Positions 36,164 to 45,312 of a stretch of 64,000 nucleotides of DNA are shown here, piece by piece. The DNA is from Natronorubrum halalkaliphilum (lineage in GTDB: Archaea > Halobacteriota > Halobacteria > Halobacteriales > Natrialbaceae), in the NCBI RefSeq assembly GCF_009834785.1, contig NZ_WUYX01000003.1, positions 44,900 to 108,899 on the forward strand, read 5' to 3'. The position numbers were made by a program, and so were the translations under genes. Below the pieces are notes generated by a model. The model was not told the DNA's origin and searched no databases. It saw only the letters and a list, made by a program, of their open reading frames with translations. The first letter of the stretch is position 1. The number at the start of each line of letters is the position of its first letter.

Positions 36164-36595
36164 TCACTCGCTCATCAATACGGTAACCGGCCGCTCGGCG
36201 TTGAGCAACACTGACTGCGTGACGCTTCCGAACAGCACTTTCCCGGCCGCACTTTTCTTTCGTCCGCTCATGATGATGCTGTCGGCGTCGATTTCCTCGG
36301 CCACGTCGATGATCCGGTCGGTGACGTCACCGCGCTCGAGTCGCGTTTCGACGGCGATGCCTTCGTTTGCGAGGGGTTCGTACGCCGCGTTCGTACTGTC
36401 CGGCAGATCGGGATCCTCCCGTCCGTCGGCGCGCTGGGCCTCGAACTCCTGTAACCAGGGTTGTTTGGTATCCTCGACGACGTTGAGGAGGACGACTGAT
36501 TTCGCTTCGGAGCCACCGGGAAGCCCGATCACGGTTTCGGCTGCGCGACGCGCGCGTTGTTCGCTCTCGTCGATCGGGAGCAAAATCGTGTGCAT
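36164..36595 (-). CDS. Universal stress protein family (UspA)
   Basis: A 143-residue Usp-fold protein starting MHTILLPIDESEQ, with the ATP-loop-like segment IIMSGRKKSAAGKVLFGSV and terminal VTVLMSE strand. Usp proteins bind nucleotide and are linked to stress survival in the cytoplasm. The ATG at 36595 lies immediately before the first beta strand, whereas upstream in-frame codons add an unrelated leader. It is divergent from the mutase gene. Confidence 0.87.
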   Translation of the reverse strand: MHTILLPIDESEQRARRAAETVIGLPGGSEAKSVVLLNVVEDTKQPWLQEFEAQRADGREDPDLPDSTNAAYEPLANEGIAVETRLERGDVTDRIIDVAEEIDADSIIMSGRKKSAAGKVLFGSVTQSVLLNAERPVTVLMSE

Positions 36596-36816
36596 ACGTG
36601 ACAGTCGACTCAGTATCACTTAACGATTTGGGGGAGGCGTGAAGAGGAGCACGGATAGCGCCCAGAAAGGAAGAGCAGGCAACCGCCACGGAGGGCGGAG
36701 ATTCCGATACGAGGAGCGGAGACGGACTCGACCGGACGATTCCGCGAGGGCACGTAGCGGAACTACTGGCCATCCGATAACAAGACTTTAGAATCTTGGC
36801 ACTGATATTCATACCA

Positions 36817-38517
36817 ATGTTCGACCAGGAAGAGCTCGACGGAATTCGCAACCAGCGCGAGCAGTGGGAAGAAGACACGCTCGAGCCCACACTCGAGGCC
36901 CACGGCGAACGAAAGGACCGCTTCGGGACGGTCTCGAACCACGAGGTAGACCGACTCTATACGCCGGAGGATATCGCCGATCTAGATTTCGAAGACGATC
37001 TCGGATTCCCCGGAGAGCCGCCGTATACGCGCGGTCCATACCCGACGATGTACCGCGGGCGGACGTGGACGATGCGTCAGTTCGCCGGCTTCGGGACCGC
37101 CGAAGAAACAAACGAGCGGTTCCACTACCTCATCGACGAAGGCCAGACCGGGCTCTCGACGGCGTTCGACATGCCGTCGCTGATGGGGATCGACTCCGAC
37201 CACCCGATGAGCGAGGGTGAGGTCGGAAAGGAGGGCGTCGCCGTCGACACCCTCGCGGACATGGAAATCCTCTTCGACGGTATCGACATCGACGAGGTTT
37301 CGACGTCCTTTACGATCAACCCCTCCGCAGCGGTCATCTACGCGATGTACATCGCGCTGGCCGACCAGCAGGGCGTCCCTCGAGACGAGGTTCGTGGAAC
37401 CCTCCAGAACGATATGCTCAAGGAGTTCATCGCCCAGAAGGAGTGGGTGATCCCGCCGAGCCCGTCGCTCAAGATCGTCACCGATACCATCGAGTTCGCC
37501 GTCGACGAAACGCCGAAGTTCCACCCCGTCTCCATTTCGGGCTACCATATTCGCGAAGCCGGCTCGACGGCCGCTCAGGAGGCCGCGTTTACCCTCGCCG
37601 ACGGCTTCGCCTACGTCGAAGACTGTCTGGACCGCGGACTCGACGTCGACGAGTTCGCGCCGCTGCTCTCCTTTTTCTTCAACTCTCACAACTCAATCTT
37701 CGAGGAAATCGCGAAGTTCCGCGCCTCCCGTCGCATCTACGCGAGAGTGATGGAAGACTGGTACGACGCCGACCGACCCGAATCGAAACGGCTCAAGTTC
37801 CACACGCAGACCGCGGGTCAGTCGCTGACCGCCCAGCAGCCGCTGAACAACATTGCCCGCGTCACCATTCAGGCCCTCGCCGGCGTCCTCGGCGGCACGC
37901 AGTCCCTGCACACGAACAGCTTCGACGAAGCGCTCGCCCTCCCCAGCGAGAAGGCCGTCCGCGTCGCCTTGCGGACCCAGCAGATCATCGCCGACGAGTC
38001 CGGCGCAGCCGATATCGTCGACCCCATGGGCGGCAGCTTCGCCATCGAGAAGCTCACCAACGAGATGGAAGAAGAGATCATGGCGTACATCGAGGAGATC
38101 AAAGAGATCGGCGACGGTTCGGTCCGCGACGGCGTCCTCGACGGGATCGATCAGGGCTACTTCCAGCGCGAAATTCAGGAGTCGAGCTACGAGTACCAGC
38201 AACGCGTCGAACGCGGCGAAGAGGTCGTCGTCGGCGTCAACAAGTACACCATCGAAGAGGACACTTCGCCGGACATCCTCCAGATCGACGAGACGACGCG
38301 CGACCGCCAACTCAACCGCCTCGAGCGCGTCAAAGACGAACGCGACGACGAGGAAGTCGAGGCCACGCTCGAGGCGCTGTCGGACGCGATCGAGTCCGAG
38401 GAGAACGTCATGCCGTACATCATTGACGCGGTCAAAGCCTACGTGACGATGGGCGAGATCATGCAGGTGTTCGAGGACCACCACGGCGCCTACCAGGAAG
38501 AGCTGAGCCCGGTCTGA
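36817..38517 (+). CDS. Methylmalonyl-CoA mutase large (catalytic) subunit
   Basis: A 566-residue acyl-CoA mutase catalytic subunit, lacking the C-terminal B12 domain that is supplied by a separate gene at 39218. It interconverts methylmalonyl-CoA and succinyl-CoA (propionate assimilation, and in haloarchaea the methylaspartate cycle). Typical blocks are YTRGPYPTMYRGRTWTMRQF near 68-88, DMPSLMGIDSDHP, SISGYHIREAGSTAAQE near 234-251, and RLKFHTQTAGQSLTAQQP. ATG 36817 begins the protein at its usual N-terminus. Related mutases with other acyl-CoA substrates cannot be excluded. Confidence 0.92.
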   Translation: MFDQEELDGIRNQREQWEEDTLEPTLEAHGERKDRFGTVSNHEVDRLYTPEDIADLDFEDDLGFPGEPPYTRGPYPTMYRGRTWTMRQFAGFGTAEETNERFHYLIDEGQTGLSTAFDMPSLMGIDSDHPMSEGEVGKEGVAVDTLADMEILFDGIDIDEVSTSFTINPSAAVIYAMYIALADQQGVPRDEVRGTLQNDMLKEFIAQKEWVIPPSPSLKIVTDTIEFAVDETPKFHPVSISGYHIREAGSTAAQEAAFTLADGFAYVEDCLDRGLDVDEFAPLLSFFFNSHNSIFEEIAKFRASRRIYARVMEDWYDADRPESKRLKFHTQTAGQSLTAQQPLNNIARVTIQALAGVLGGTQSLHTNSFDEALALPSEKAVRVALRTQQIIADESGAADIVDPMGGSFAIEKLTNEMEEEIMAYIEEIKEIGDGSVRDGVLDGIDQGYFQREIQESSYEYQQRVERGEEVVVGVNKYTIEEDTSPDILQIDETTRDRQLNRLERVKDERDDEEVEATLEALSDAIESEENVMPYIIDAVKAYVTMGEIMQVFEDHHGAYQEELSPV

Positions 38518-38542
38518 GCCGGCCGAGACGGTAGCGGTAGCG

Positions 38543-38559
38543 GTTTCGTTTTTTGTTTT
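38543..38559 (+). terminator. T-rich terminator after the mutase gene
   Basis: GTTTCGTTTTTTGTTTTC lies 25-42 bases past the mutase stop and before the convergent acetyltransferase stop. The long U-run is the usual archaeal termination signal. Confidence 0.55.
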
Positions 38560-38563
38560 CCCT

Positions 38564-39055
38564 CTACGGCTCAAGCACGTACGTACACTCGGTGTAGCTG
38601 TCGCCACCGATCTTGATCGCTTCCGTCGAGACCTGCTCGAACCCGAACTCGCGATAGAACTCGTTGCCGGGTTCGTTGGCTTCGAGCACCATCGCCTTGA
38701 TGCGCTCGACGTCCTGATCCGTCAATCGGTCTCGGGTCTCCTCGAGCAACCGTCCACCGAGTCCCTCGTTGCGGTGGTCGGGCGCGACGTAGACGCGAAG
38801 GATGTTCCCCTCCTGTTCGTCGTGATCCCAGGTCGCGTGGGCGAAACCGACGATTTCGTCGTCCCGTTCAGCCACGACCATCAGCGCCCGCGACCAGATA
38901 ATCGAGTCCTCGATCCGATCCGCGGAGTACCACTCGTCGAGCCCCTCCTGAATGGATTCACGGCTCAGAATGTCGGGATAGTCGTCGGTCCACGAGTCCT
39001 GTGCCACCCGCTGAATGTCGTCGATATCGTCGGTCGTCGCTTCGCGTATTGTCAT
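38564..39055 (-). CDS. GNAT-family N-acetyltransferase
   Basis: A 163-residue GNAT enzyme using acetyl-CoA to acetylate an amine. The acetyl-CoA-binding motif is VYVAPDHRNEGLGGRLLEE near 91-109, followed by EANEPGNEFYREFGFEQV. The substrate is unknown. It is placed on the opposite strand between the two mutase subunit genes, so it may simply have inserted there. Confidence 0.87.
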   Translation of the reverse strand: MTIREATTDDIDDIQRVAQDSWTDDYPDILSRESIQEGLDEWYSADRIEDSIIWSRALMVVAERDDEIVGFAHATWDHDEQEGNILRVYVAPDHRNEGLGGRLLEETRDRLTDQDVERIKAMVLEANEPGNEFYREFGFEQVSTEAIKIGGDSYTECTYVLEP

Positions 39056-39217
39056 ATGGTACCAACCATCTATATCGGATTAATCCTTTTCCTCGATTCG
39101 GCGGAAAATTCGGTGAACCGATAGACGGACGTGACAGTCACGTTCGGCGACCAAAGCGAGAGCCGTTTCGTTGCGGGTTCCGATAGAATCATACCGCTTC
39201 CGGTGAAACGCTGGACC

Positions 39218-39634
39218 ATGAGTACGGAGAGCGAACAGCAGAGTATTCGGTGTATGGTCGCGAAAGTCGGACTGGACGGACACGACCGCGGCGCCCACGT
39301 CATCGCTCGCGCTTTTCGCGATGCCGGCTTCGAAGTCATCTACTCCGGACTGCACAAAGCACCCGATGAAATCGTCCAGGCGGCAGTCCAGGAGGACGTC
39401 GACGTCCTCGGCATTTCGATCCTCTCCGGCGCTCACGACACGCTCGTTCCGAAGATCATGGACGGACTCGAGGAGTACGGTGCCAAAGACGACACGCTCG
39501 TTCTCGCCGGCGGCGTGATCCCCGATGAAGACCGGACTCAGCTCAAAGACGACGGCGTCGCTGCGGTTTTCGGGCCGGGAACCTCGATCGAGGAGACGAT
39601 CGAATTCGTGCGTGAGAACGCTCCTGATCGGTGA
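39218..39634 (+). CDS. Methylmalonyl-CoA mutase B12-binding subunit
   Basis: A 138-residue cobalamin-binding domain. The DxHxxG motif is DGHDRG at 20-25, where His22 coordinates cobalt in the base-off mode, followed by SILSGAHDTLVPKI and AGGVIPDED. It complements the catalytic subunit encoded 700 bases upstream. ATG 39218 gives the normal length; upstream codons add an unrelated leader. Confidence 0.92.
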   Translation: MSTESEQQSIRCMVAKVGLDGHDRGAHVIARAFRDAGFEVIYSGLHKAPDEIVQAAVQEDVDVLGISILSGAHDTLVPKIMDGLEEYGAKDDTLVLAGGVIPDEDRTQLKDDGVAAVFGPGTSIEETIEFVRENAPDR

Positions 39635-39755
39635 GCGCTGAGAGTGGACCAGACGGTTGACAATCGAGCCAGTACCTGATCGTGCTCCGTTCGGTGGTGT
39701 TCTACGGATTAGCCCCGCGAGGAACGTATTTGGGTCTTGTCACCAAATAACTGGT

Positions 39756-40229
39756 ATGGCATACAGTTACAAGCCACATTACTTCGAGGAGTTCGAGGTC
39801 GGACAGACGTTCCAGAGCCCCGGCCGAACGATCACCGAGACTGACGTCGTCATGCACTCTGCGATGACCAGCGACTGGAACGAACTCCACACGAACAGCG
39901 AACACGCTGAAGAGCGTGGATTCGGCGAACGGATCGTCCACGGCCCGATGACGTTCGTACAGACGATCGGCATGGTCATGCGTATCGGCATCCTCGAGCG
40001 CACGGCGTTCGCGTTTCTGGGCATGAACTACATGGACCTCCCGAACCCCGTGTATATCGGCGACACCGTATCGGTCGATATCGAGGTTGCCGAGACGAAA
40101 TCGCTGGAGAGTCGCGATGACGTGGGGTTGGTCATCTTCGAGACCGAAATGACGACTCAGGAGGACACCGTTGTCTTCCAGGGGGACATGAAGTTCTTCG
40201 TTCTCTCGAGCGAGAACACAGAATCGTAG
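39756..40229 (+). CDS. MaoC-family dehydratase
   Basis: A 157-residue hotdog-fold hydratase. The hydratase signature is SDWNELHTNSEHAEE with Asp40 and His45 as the catalytic pair, then FGERIVHGPMTF. It probably hydrates an enoyl-CoA. Its position after the mutase subunit suggests a role in propionyl/C5-acyl-CoA or methylaspartate-cycle chemistry, for example on mesaconyl-CoA, but this is inference. The start at 39756 begins MAYSYKPHYFEEF, usual for the family. Confidence 0.87.
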   Translation: MAYSYKPHYFEEFEVGQTFQSPGRTITETDVVMHSAMTSDWNELHTNSEHAEERGFGERIVHGPMTFVQTIGMVMRIGILERTAFAFLGMNYMDLPNPVYIGDTVSVDIEVAETKSLESRDDVGLVIFETEMTTQEDTVVFQGDMKFFVLSSENTES

Positions 40230-41229
40230 TCCCCCGGACCACGCGTGGTCGGTAGTCGCACCTATCGACCTCGAGTAGGGCGAGAATAGAGCCCCAACCG
40301 GACCTGATTTCACACTATCGCACAGCCATCGGGAGAGCAGGTACGCACTGGTTGCCAGTGGCTATTGTAGTGGCCGATAACCGTGTCTCTGTCGGACCTG
40401 CAAATCAGAAACAACGATCGGTGAGTAGCTAGCATGTCTGAGTAGACATAATTATTATAGCTCCCTGTATTTGGATAGCTAATATCTGGAAAGTGGTATT
40501 TATAACGGTTAGTCTAATTCATTAGTCTAACTAAATAGCATAACCAAATGGCGCGGTGCTACGGGCCTAAAACGGTGTATCTGGTAGTAAGAATATATGG
40601 GACTGCTCGGAATAGCGAAGTTCACCACACTATTGCAATACTTTGAATTCAAATGATAGTATAACCCCCATAGTAATATTTCAGAGGTGTTCCGAACATC
40701 GATTACCAGATGATGTCAAGTCGCGGCAGAAATTCTGATTCACGATTAACTGATCAGTGGGTCATCATCCACTTCCCATACCACTGGTCGGAATCGACTC
40801 GAACACCACCATGTCCGCTGTTCTCGAGCGCTGCCCGAGTACTGCAAAAGGTCGTTCACCATCTCTACTCCCATTGTCCGTATCGACGTGGTCGTTGCAA
40901 GATTCACTTTCAATCAGTGCACAAATTACTGCGGACATAGTGGTGTTGTCTCTGACTATCGGAACCACCGAACGTCAGCAAACGTCCGATCTCACTGGAG
41001 TCCGAAAGGTAAGAATAGTGACACTCAAACGGGGAACGGATATGACCGGGAGCGGAACAAACGAGGCCCGGAGACAGTGCGGTCGGTGTGGAAACCGTTT
41101 CAACTTCGGTACACTCCTCCCTCTAATCTCCCACGGGATGGATCTGCCTCGATTACCATCTTCGCTGGCTCCGATTTTTCGCCCAATAAACTAATCACGA
41201 GCCGATACAGTCTATTCCAATAGCGAGCT
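40230..41229. other. 1-kb AT-rich region without a supported gene
   Basis: No convincing coding frame occurs in 1,000 bases. It contains a hairpin CACTGG-TTG-CCAGTG near 40347-40361, the palindrome ATGTCT-GAGT-AGACAT at 40434-40449 followed by AATTATTATAG, and two TTAGTCTAA repeats near 40507-40533. A frame near 41041 (MTGSGTNEARRQCGRCGNRFN) has a CxxC pair but no family match. It may hold an RNA gene or a decayed gene. Confidence 0.5.
40434..40449. promoter_or_regulatory. Palindrome next to a TATA-like element
   Basis: ATGTCT-GAGT-AGACAT is a perfect 6-bp inverted repeat, immediately followed by AATTATTATAG, which resembles a TATA box. The pairing looks like an operator over a promoter, but no gene with a start at the right distance follows, so any transcript would be noncoding. 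Confidence 0.35.
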
Positions 41230-41673
41230 ATGTCCCCGCAGATCCGAGAGGTGATGACAGAAGACGTGATCTCCTGTGAGAACACGTCATCACTTCACCG
41301 AGTCGCAGAACTGATGCTCAGTCATTCCGTTGGTAGTGTCGTCATCACCACTGACGGAGATCCCTATGGAATCGTCACTGAAAAAGACCTCATCCACGCA
41401 GGGTATCAGTCGGGAAAGTCTTTCGCGGAAATACCGACTCGAGCAGTAGCCAGCCATCCGCTGGAAACTATCGCCCCAAACCGAAGTGTACAGCTCGCGG
41501 TAAAGCGGATGCAAGAGGACCGTATCAAGAAACTCGTTGTCGTCGACGGTCTCGAGGTCTGTGGGATCATCACCCATCAGGACCTTTTGAACCACTACGG
41601 GAAATTGAACAGGGAACTCCAACAAACCCTCCAGGAGCGAAAACAACGACCAGAATCATCACGATGGAGATAG
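41230..41673 (+). CDS. CBS-domain protein
   Basis: A 147-residue protein made of two CBS domains (about 5-60 and 68-125), each with the core pattern GSVVITTDGDPYGIVTEKDL and KKLVVVDGLEVCGIITHQDL. CBS pairs bind adenine nucleotides and usually regulate a partner. No partner is encoded next to it; the basic tail after residue 125 could contact nucleic acid or protein. Confidence 0.88.
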   Translation: MSPQIREVMTEDVISCENTSSLHRVAELMLSHSVGSVVITTDGDPYGIVTEKDLIHAGYQSGKSFAEIPTRAVASHPLETIAPNRSVQLAVKRMQEDRIKKLVVVDGLEVCGIITHQDLLNHYGKLNRELQQTLQERKQRPESSRWR

Positions 41674-41860
41674 TATCCAAAGCAATCACACTCTAAATGT
41701 GAATTTGTAGCCGCTGGGAGTAACGTAGCTCCCCGTCTCCATAGATGAGATATATTTCTGATTATTTACACGCCGGACTGGGCTTCCTCGCGAGTACTAC
41801 CCCAGTTGACTGCCCACTACTTACAAGTACGATCATCCACGTATAGAAGAATATCCGTCT

Positions 41861-42019
41861 ATGGGGGTGATCGATTTCATCGGGACGGCCCTCGGCCTGC
41901 TCCTGATGATGACCGGGTTCGCAACGTCCGGATTCATGAGCGGTCGGCTCGGCACGCTCTCCGCGGTTGCGTTCATCAGCGTCGGCTTTCTGTTCTTTCT
42001 CTGGGGGGAGACTCGGTGA
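41861..42019 (+). CDS. Small two-helix membrane protein
   Basis: A 52-residue open frame starting MGVIDFIGTALGLLLMM and ending FLFFLWGETR, with two hydrophobic helices separated by SGFMSGRLG. The G+C-rich third codon positions match coding usage of the neighbours, unlike the AT-rich flanks. GTATAGAAGAATAT lies close upstream. I do not recognise the family. Confidence 0.5.
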   Translation: MGVIDFIGTALGLLLMMTGFATSGFMSGRLGTLSAVAFISVGFLFFLWGETR

Positions 42020-42300
42020 TCCCTCTCGAGAACGCAACGTGGCGGTCCTCCGATCGCTCGGGGTATCGGTGGACAAAATCTATTACAGTCCTCAAGGGGT
42101 GTGACCGACGCGACTCATAGTCGATACAACGGCCAGACACAACAGATCACCAAATCTACCGACAATTCCTCTCCGGCCGTTTCGTTCGTTCTTCTGTTCG
42201 TTTTCGCCACAAATTTACTCGATTACATGTGGACATCAAAACTGGACATCAATGAGAAGATGAACTAGGTTTACATGACTGGATAACCGACCAGTTTGGT

Positions 42301-42513
42301 ATGAGTTCGCCCGAGGTCAACCCAGTAGATCCGCACGTCCTCGAGCGCAACTACGACTACGCACAGAAGAACGTGCGCCTGCTCTCGATGTGGTACGACT
42401 GCGAGCCAAAGCAGATGCTCGAGTTGCTGGCCGACAACGACATCGAGCTTTCGCGGAACGATAGGCTGCAGTTCGGGCAGTACTATCAGGCGGTGCAACA
42501 GCAGTCTCCGTGA
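42301..42513 (+). CDS. Small conserved-looking soluble protein
   Basis: A 70-residue helical protein starting MSSPEVNPVDPHVLERNYDYA, with strong coding bias after a very AT-rich leader (42150-42300). No motif of known function is visible. It is a single-gene unit. Confidence 0.55.
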   Translation: MSSPEVNPVDPHVLERNYDYAQKNVRLLSMWYDCEPKQMLELLADNDIELSRNDRLQFGQYYQAVQQQSP

Positions 42514-42789
42514 CTGGGTTCTGAACGACGAGTTCTTTCCTCGGGTGGCGACCGTCAACTCGCTTTTTTCGGTTCCGACGACACAGCTTTTCTCGAGCGT
42601 TTCGCGGCCGATCGGTCCGGTTCGAACACCACAGTGTCCGGAGTACTGTCCGCCACTTGACCTCCCTCCTCATCCGGCTACTGTAGGTCAGTACCGGCGC
42701 CACCACAGTCGTAGTTGGACGGGGAACTCGGTACAGCAGTCCGTATCAAGCGTGATCGAAGCGCGACTTTGGAGTCCGCAGTCGACTCG

Positions 42790-43785
42790 CTACGGTCTCG
42801 GCGCTGCCTTCTGCAGTGCCGTCTCGGCGATGTTCCCGCCGTAGTCGGCACTGCGGGAGAGCGAGTCGAGAATCAGGCCGAGCGACTGAGCCCGTACGGG
42901 ATCGAGATCGCGGAGCATGTCGTCGATCGACCGGGTGTGTTCGTCGATGGCCAGAACGGATTCGAGCGCGTCGTGACCGAGATCGGCCGCCTCGTCGGTG
43001 TCCTCGGCGAACAGGGCGTCCATCGACTGCTCGAGAATCGTCGATGCATCGGCGTGCAGTTCGAGCAGTCCGTCGGCGACGTCCTCGGGAATGTCGTCGA
43101 GCTTCTGGGCGAGCTGGCTAATCTTGACGGCGTGGTCGGCGACCCGCTCGAGTTGCCGGGCGCTCGAGTGAAAATCGAAGCAGTCCTCGCGGGAGACACC
43201 GAGCCCCTCGGCGGCGCGGGGAGACCGAAGCGTCGCTCGGAAGATCCGCGAAACGACGAGAAAGAGCCGATCGACGTCGTCGTCGCGTTCGACGACGTCC
43301 CGTGCCATGTCGTCGTCGTTCTCGACGAGGGCCGTGAGTGCGTCCTCGAGCATCGAGGTTGCGATCAGCCGCATTCGGGTCACGGCGTTGACGATCGACA
43401 GCTCCGAGGAGTCCAGCAGATCCTGAACGACGACGGCCTCCGTCGACTCCTCGACGATCTCGACGCCGACGAGTCCCTGCACGGCGTTGCGAATCGCCCG
43501 TCGCTGGTCCGTCGTGATGCGACCTGCCTCGAGCCGAATGATGTCGAACCCGCTGACGTACATTGTGAGAATGGCTCGCACGAGCTGTTCGTCCTCGAGC
43601 GTGGCGACCTCGAGCGTGCCTTCTTGATGGTCGGCGTCGCGCTGTGGCGTGACCAGTAGCGTGTCGTCCTCCGAGTAGAGCTCCACGGTCGAGCCGCTGC
43701 TGATACCGTTTTCGGTTGCCCACGTTTTCGGGAGCGACACCGTATACGTCGATCCACCGGTCACCTGGACCTTTCGGGTCTCCAT
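42790..43785 (-). CDS. AbrB/SpoVT-PhoU phosphate regulator
   Basis: A 331-residue protein with an N-terminal AbrB-type DNA-binding domain (METRKVQVTGGSTYTVSLPKTWA, residues 1-47) and two PhoU-like three-helix units behind it (about 110-210 and 215-320; ARQLERVADHAVKISQLA is the metal-contact helix). This fusion is the usual haloarchaeal phosphate regulator. It is transcribed divergently from pstSCAB-phoU across a 486-base AT-rich region and probably represses that operon and itself. Confidence 0.9.
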   Translation of the reverse strand: METRKVQVTGGSTYTVSLPKTWATENGISSGSTVELYSEDDTLLVTPQRDADHQEGTLEVATLEDEQLVRAILTMYVSGFDIIRLEAGRITTDQRRAIRNAVQGLVGVEIVEESTEAVVVQDLLDSSELSIVNAVTRMRLIATSMLEDALTALVENDDDMARDVVERDDDVDRLFLVVSRIFRATLRSPRAAEGLGVSREDCFDFHSSARQLERVADHAVKISQLAQKLDDIPEDVADGLLELHADASTILEQSMDALFAEDTDEAADLGHDALESVLAIDEHTRSIDDMLRDLDPVRAQSLGLILDSLSRSADYGGNIAETALQKAAPRP

Positions 43786-44271
43786 GGGTGGCGATTTTCA
43801 CGAATAGAATATAAATCTACCTGGATCTATAGAGCTATCGCGGGATTCGGGAATGGGGGATCAAATAGGGTATATTCGGGGATATAGCGAACACATTCAA
43901 CTGTACTAGTATGCAGAGAACGGGAAACAAACATATTACTATATAGATATGGATACGGATTCGGATAGTCGCCGAGACAGAACGAGGTGGCGGATCGGTG
44001 ACCGTGTATTGTCGTTCAAAGAGTGGGTTATACACCGTTTAGAAGGGATGTCGGGATTGTTCGGTACTGGTGATTCCGACGAAGAGGGTCGCTTCGAGGG
44101 TCTGTTATCGAGCAGTCGTCCGTTCAACGCTCGTCCCGAGAACTGCTTGTCGACGGCTGTTCTACCGTGTTCCGATATCTATAGTCGGATACGGAGACGG
44201 ATATTGAGCTACGCGAATAGATATATAGATCATAGCATCCTCTTTATATAATACACACCACGACTCATCTG
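43786..44271. other. Divergent phosphate control region
   Basis: An AT-rich 486-base region between the regulator and pstS. It contains repeated TATATAGAT-like words (near 43940 and 44220) and the pstS TATA box at 44243-44253. A 100-codon frame from 43949 exists but lacks coding character. Operators for the AbrB domain are expected here. Confidence 0.55.
44243..44253 (+). promoter_or_regulatory. TATA box of the pst operon
   Basis: TTTATATAATA is centred about 25 bases before the ATG at 44272. It is the strongest TATA match in the window and suits a phosphate-starvation promoter producing a leaderless message. Confidence 0.65.
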
Positions 44272-45297
44272 ATGACGGACAACACGTCCGAAACCGGTAG
44301 AATCGGGATGACATCGCGGCGAGGATTCCTCGTCGGAACCGGCGCCGCAGGCATTACGGCGCTCGCGGGCTGCAGTGCCGGAGGCAGCGACGGTCCGTCC
44401 GGAACGATCGACGCGTCCGGGTCGAACACGGTCGCCCCGATCACCTCGTGGGCGGGCGAGAACTTCGAGAACGAGTATCCGGACGTACTCGTCGACGTCG
44501 CCCCCGAGGGAACGGGTGCTGGGTTTCAGGAGTTCTGTCGTGGCAATTCCGCCGTCCAGAGCGCGAGTCGAGAGATCACCGAAGACGAGATCGGTCTCTG
44601 TGAGGAGGAGGACGTCGATTACGGCTTCATCGAGGTCGGACTCGACGGGCTGTCGGTCGTGAAGAACTCGGAAAACGACTGGGTCGACAATATCACGCTC
44701 GACGAACTGCAACAGATCTGGGAGTTCGAGTCGGACGTGGAGACCTGGAGCGACGTTCGCTCTGAGTGGCCCGACGAGGACATGGAACTCCATGCTCGCG
44801 ACGATGCCTCAGGGACGTTCGACTACTTCACCGAGGCGATCAACGGCGAACTGGGGAACATCCGCGACGACTACTCCGCGACCAGCCAGACCAACGAGAT
44901 CATGAACGCCGTTGCCAGCAACGAACACGGCTTCGGCTGGGGCGGTCTCGGCTACCTTCGTGCCATCGAAGACGACCAACCGATCGAAGCGGTCCCCGTC
45001 GAGAGCGACGCGGACGGCGAGTTCTACCTACCCGAACAGGAAAACATCGAGGAAGGAACCTACTCGCCGCTCGCCCGCCCGTTGTTCGCGTACATCAACC
45101 TCGCGAGTCTCGAGGAAGAACCCGACTTAATCGGCTCGTTCGCTCGCTTCTACGTCAACAACCAACACGACTTCGCACGCGACGAAGGGTTCTACGCGAC
45201 GACCGACGAAGCCCAGGAGGCAAACCACGACAAGATCGACGACTGGCTCGATCAAGTCGGATCGGATCCGGACGATATCACCGTTCAGCGAGCGTAA
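44272..45297 (+). CDS. pstS: Phosphate ABC transporter substrate-binding lipoprotein
   Basis: Binds inorganic phosphate outside the membrane and hands it to PstCA. A Tat lipoprotein signal is visible with twin Arg at 16-17 (SRRGFLVGT) and lipobox LAGC with Cys34. The mature part begins TIDASGSNTVAPIT and includes the anion-binding segments PEGTGAGFQEFC and RDDASGTFDYF. The 341-residue length is normal. It heads a five-gene operon. Confidence 0.95.
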   Translation: MTDNTSETGRIGMTSRRGFLVGTGAAGITALAGCSAGGSDGPSGTIDASGSNTVAPITSWAGENFENEYPDVLVDVAPEGTGAGFQEFCRGNSAVQSASREITEDEIGLCEEEDVDYGFIEVGLDGLSVVKNSENDWVDNITLDELQQIWEFESDVETWSDVRSEWPDEDMELHARDDASGTFDYFTEAINGELGNIRDDYSATSQTNEIMNAVASNEHGFGWGGLGYLRAIEDDQPIEAVPVESDADGEFYLPEQENIEEGTYSPLARPLFAYINLASLEEEPDLIGSFARFYVNNQHDFARDEGFYATTDEAQEANHDKIDDWLDQVGSDPDDITVQRA

Positions 45298-45312
45298 CCG
45301 AAAGGAAACACG

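Noticed and set aside
41041..41194. Frame with a CGRCGN zinc-ribbon-like pair
   Set aside because: Only one CxxC is present, the rest is not zinc-ribbon-like, and composition resembles the surrounding noncoding DNA. It may be a gene remnant, but this cannot be supported.
585..42535. A shared 15-base word (CTGAACGACGAGTTCT) near 585 and near 42520
   Set aside because: Similarity does not extend beyond the word, so it is not evidence for another repeat family.
42715..43659. A 314-codon plus-strand frame opposite the AbrB-PhoU gene
   Set aside because: Same antisense effect. The minus-strand product has clear AbrB and PhoU motifs, while this one has none.
43949..44251. A 100-codon frame upstream of pstS
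   Set aside because: It lies in the AT-rich control region, has poor coding bias, runs into the pstS TATA box and shows no recognisable protein features.
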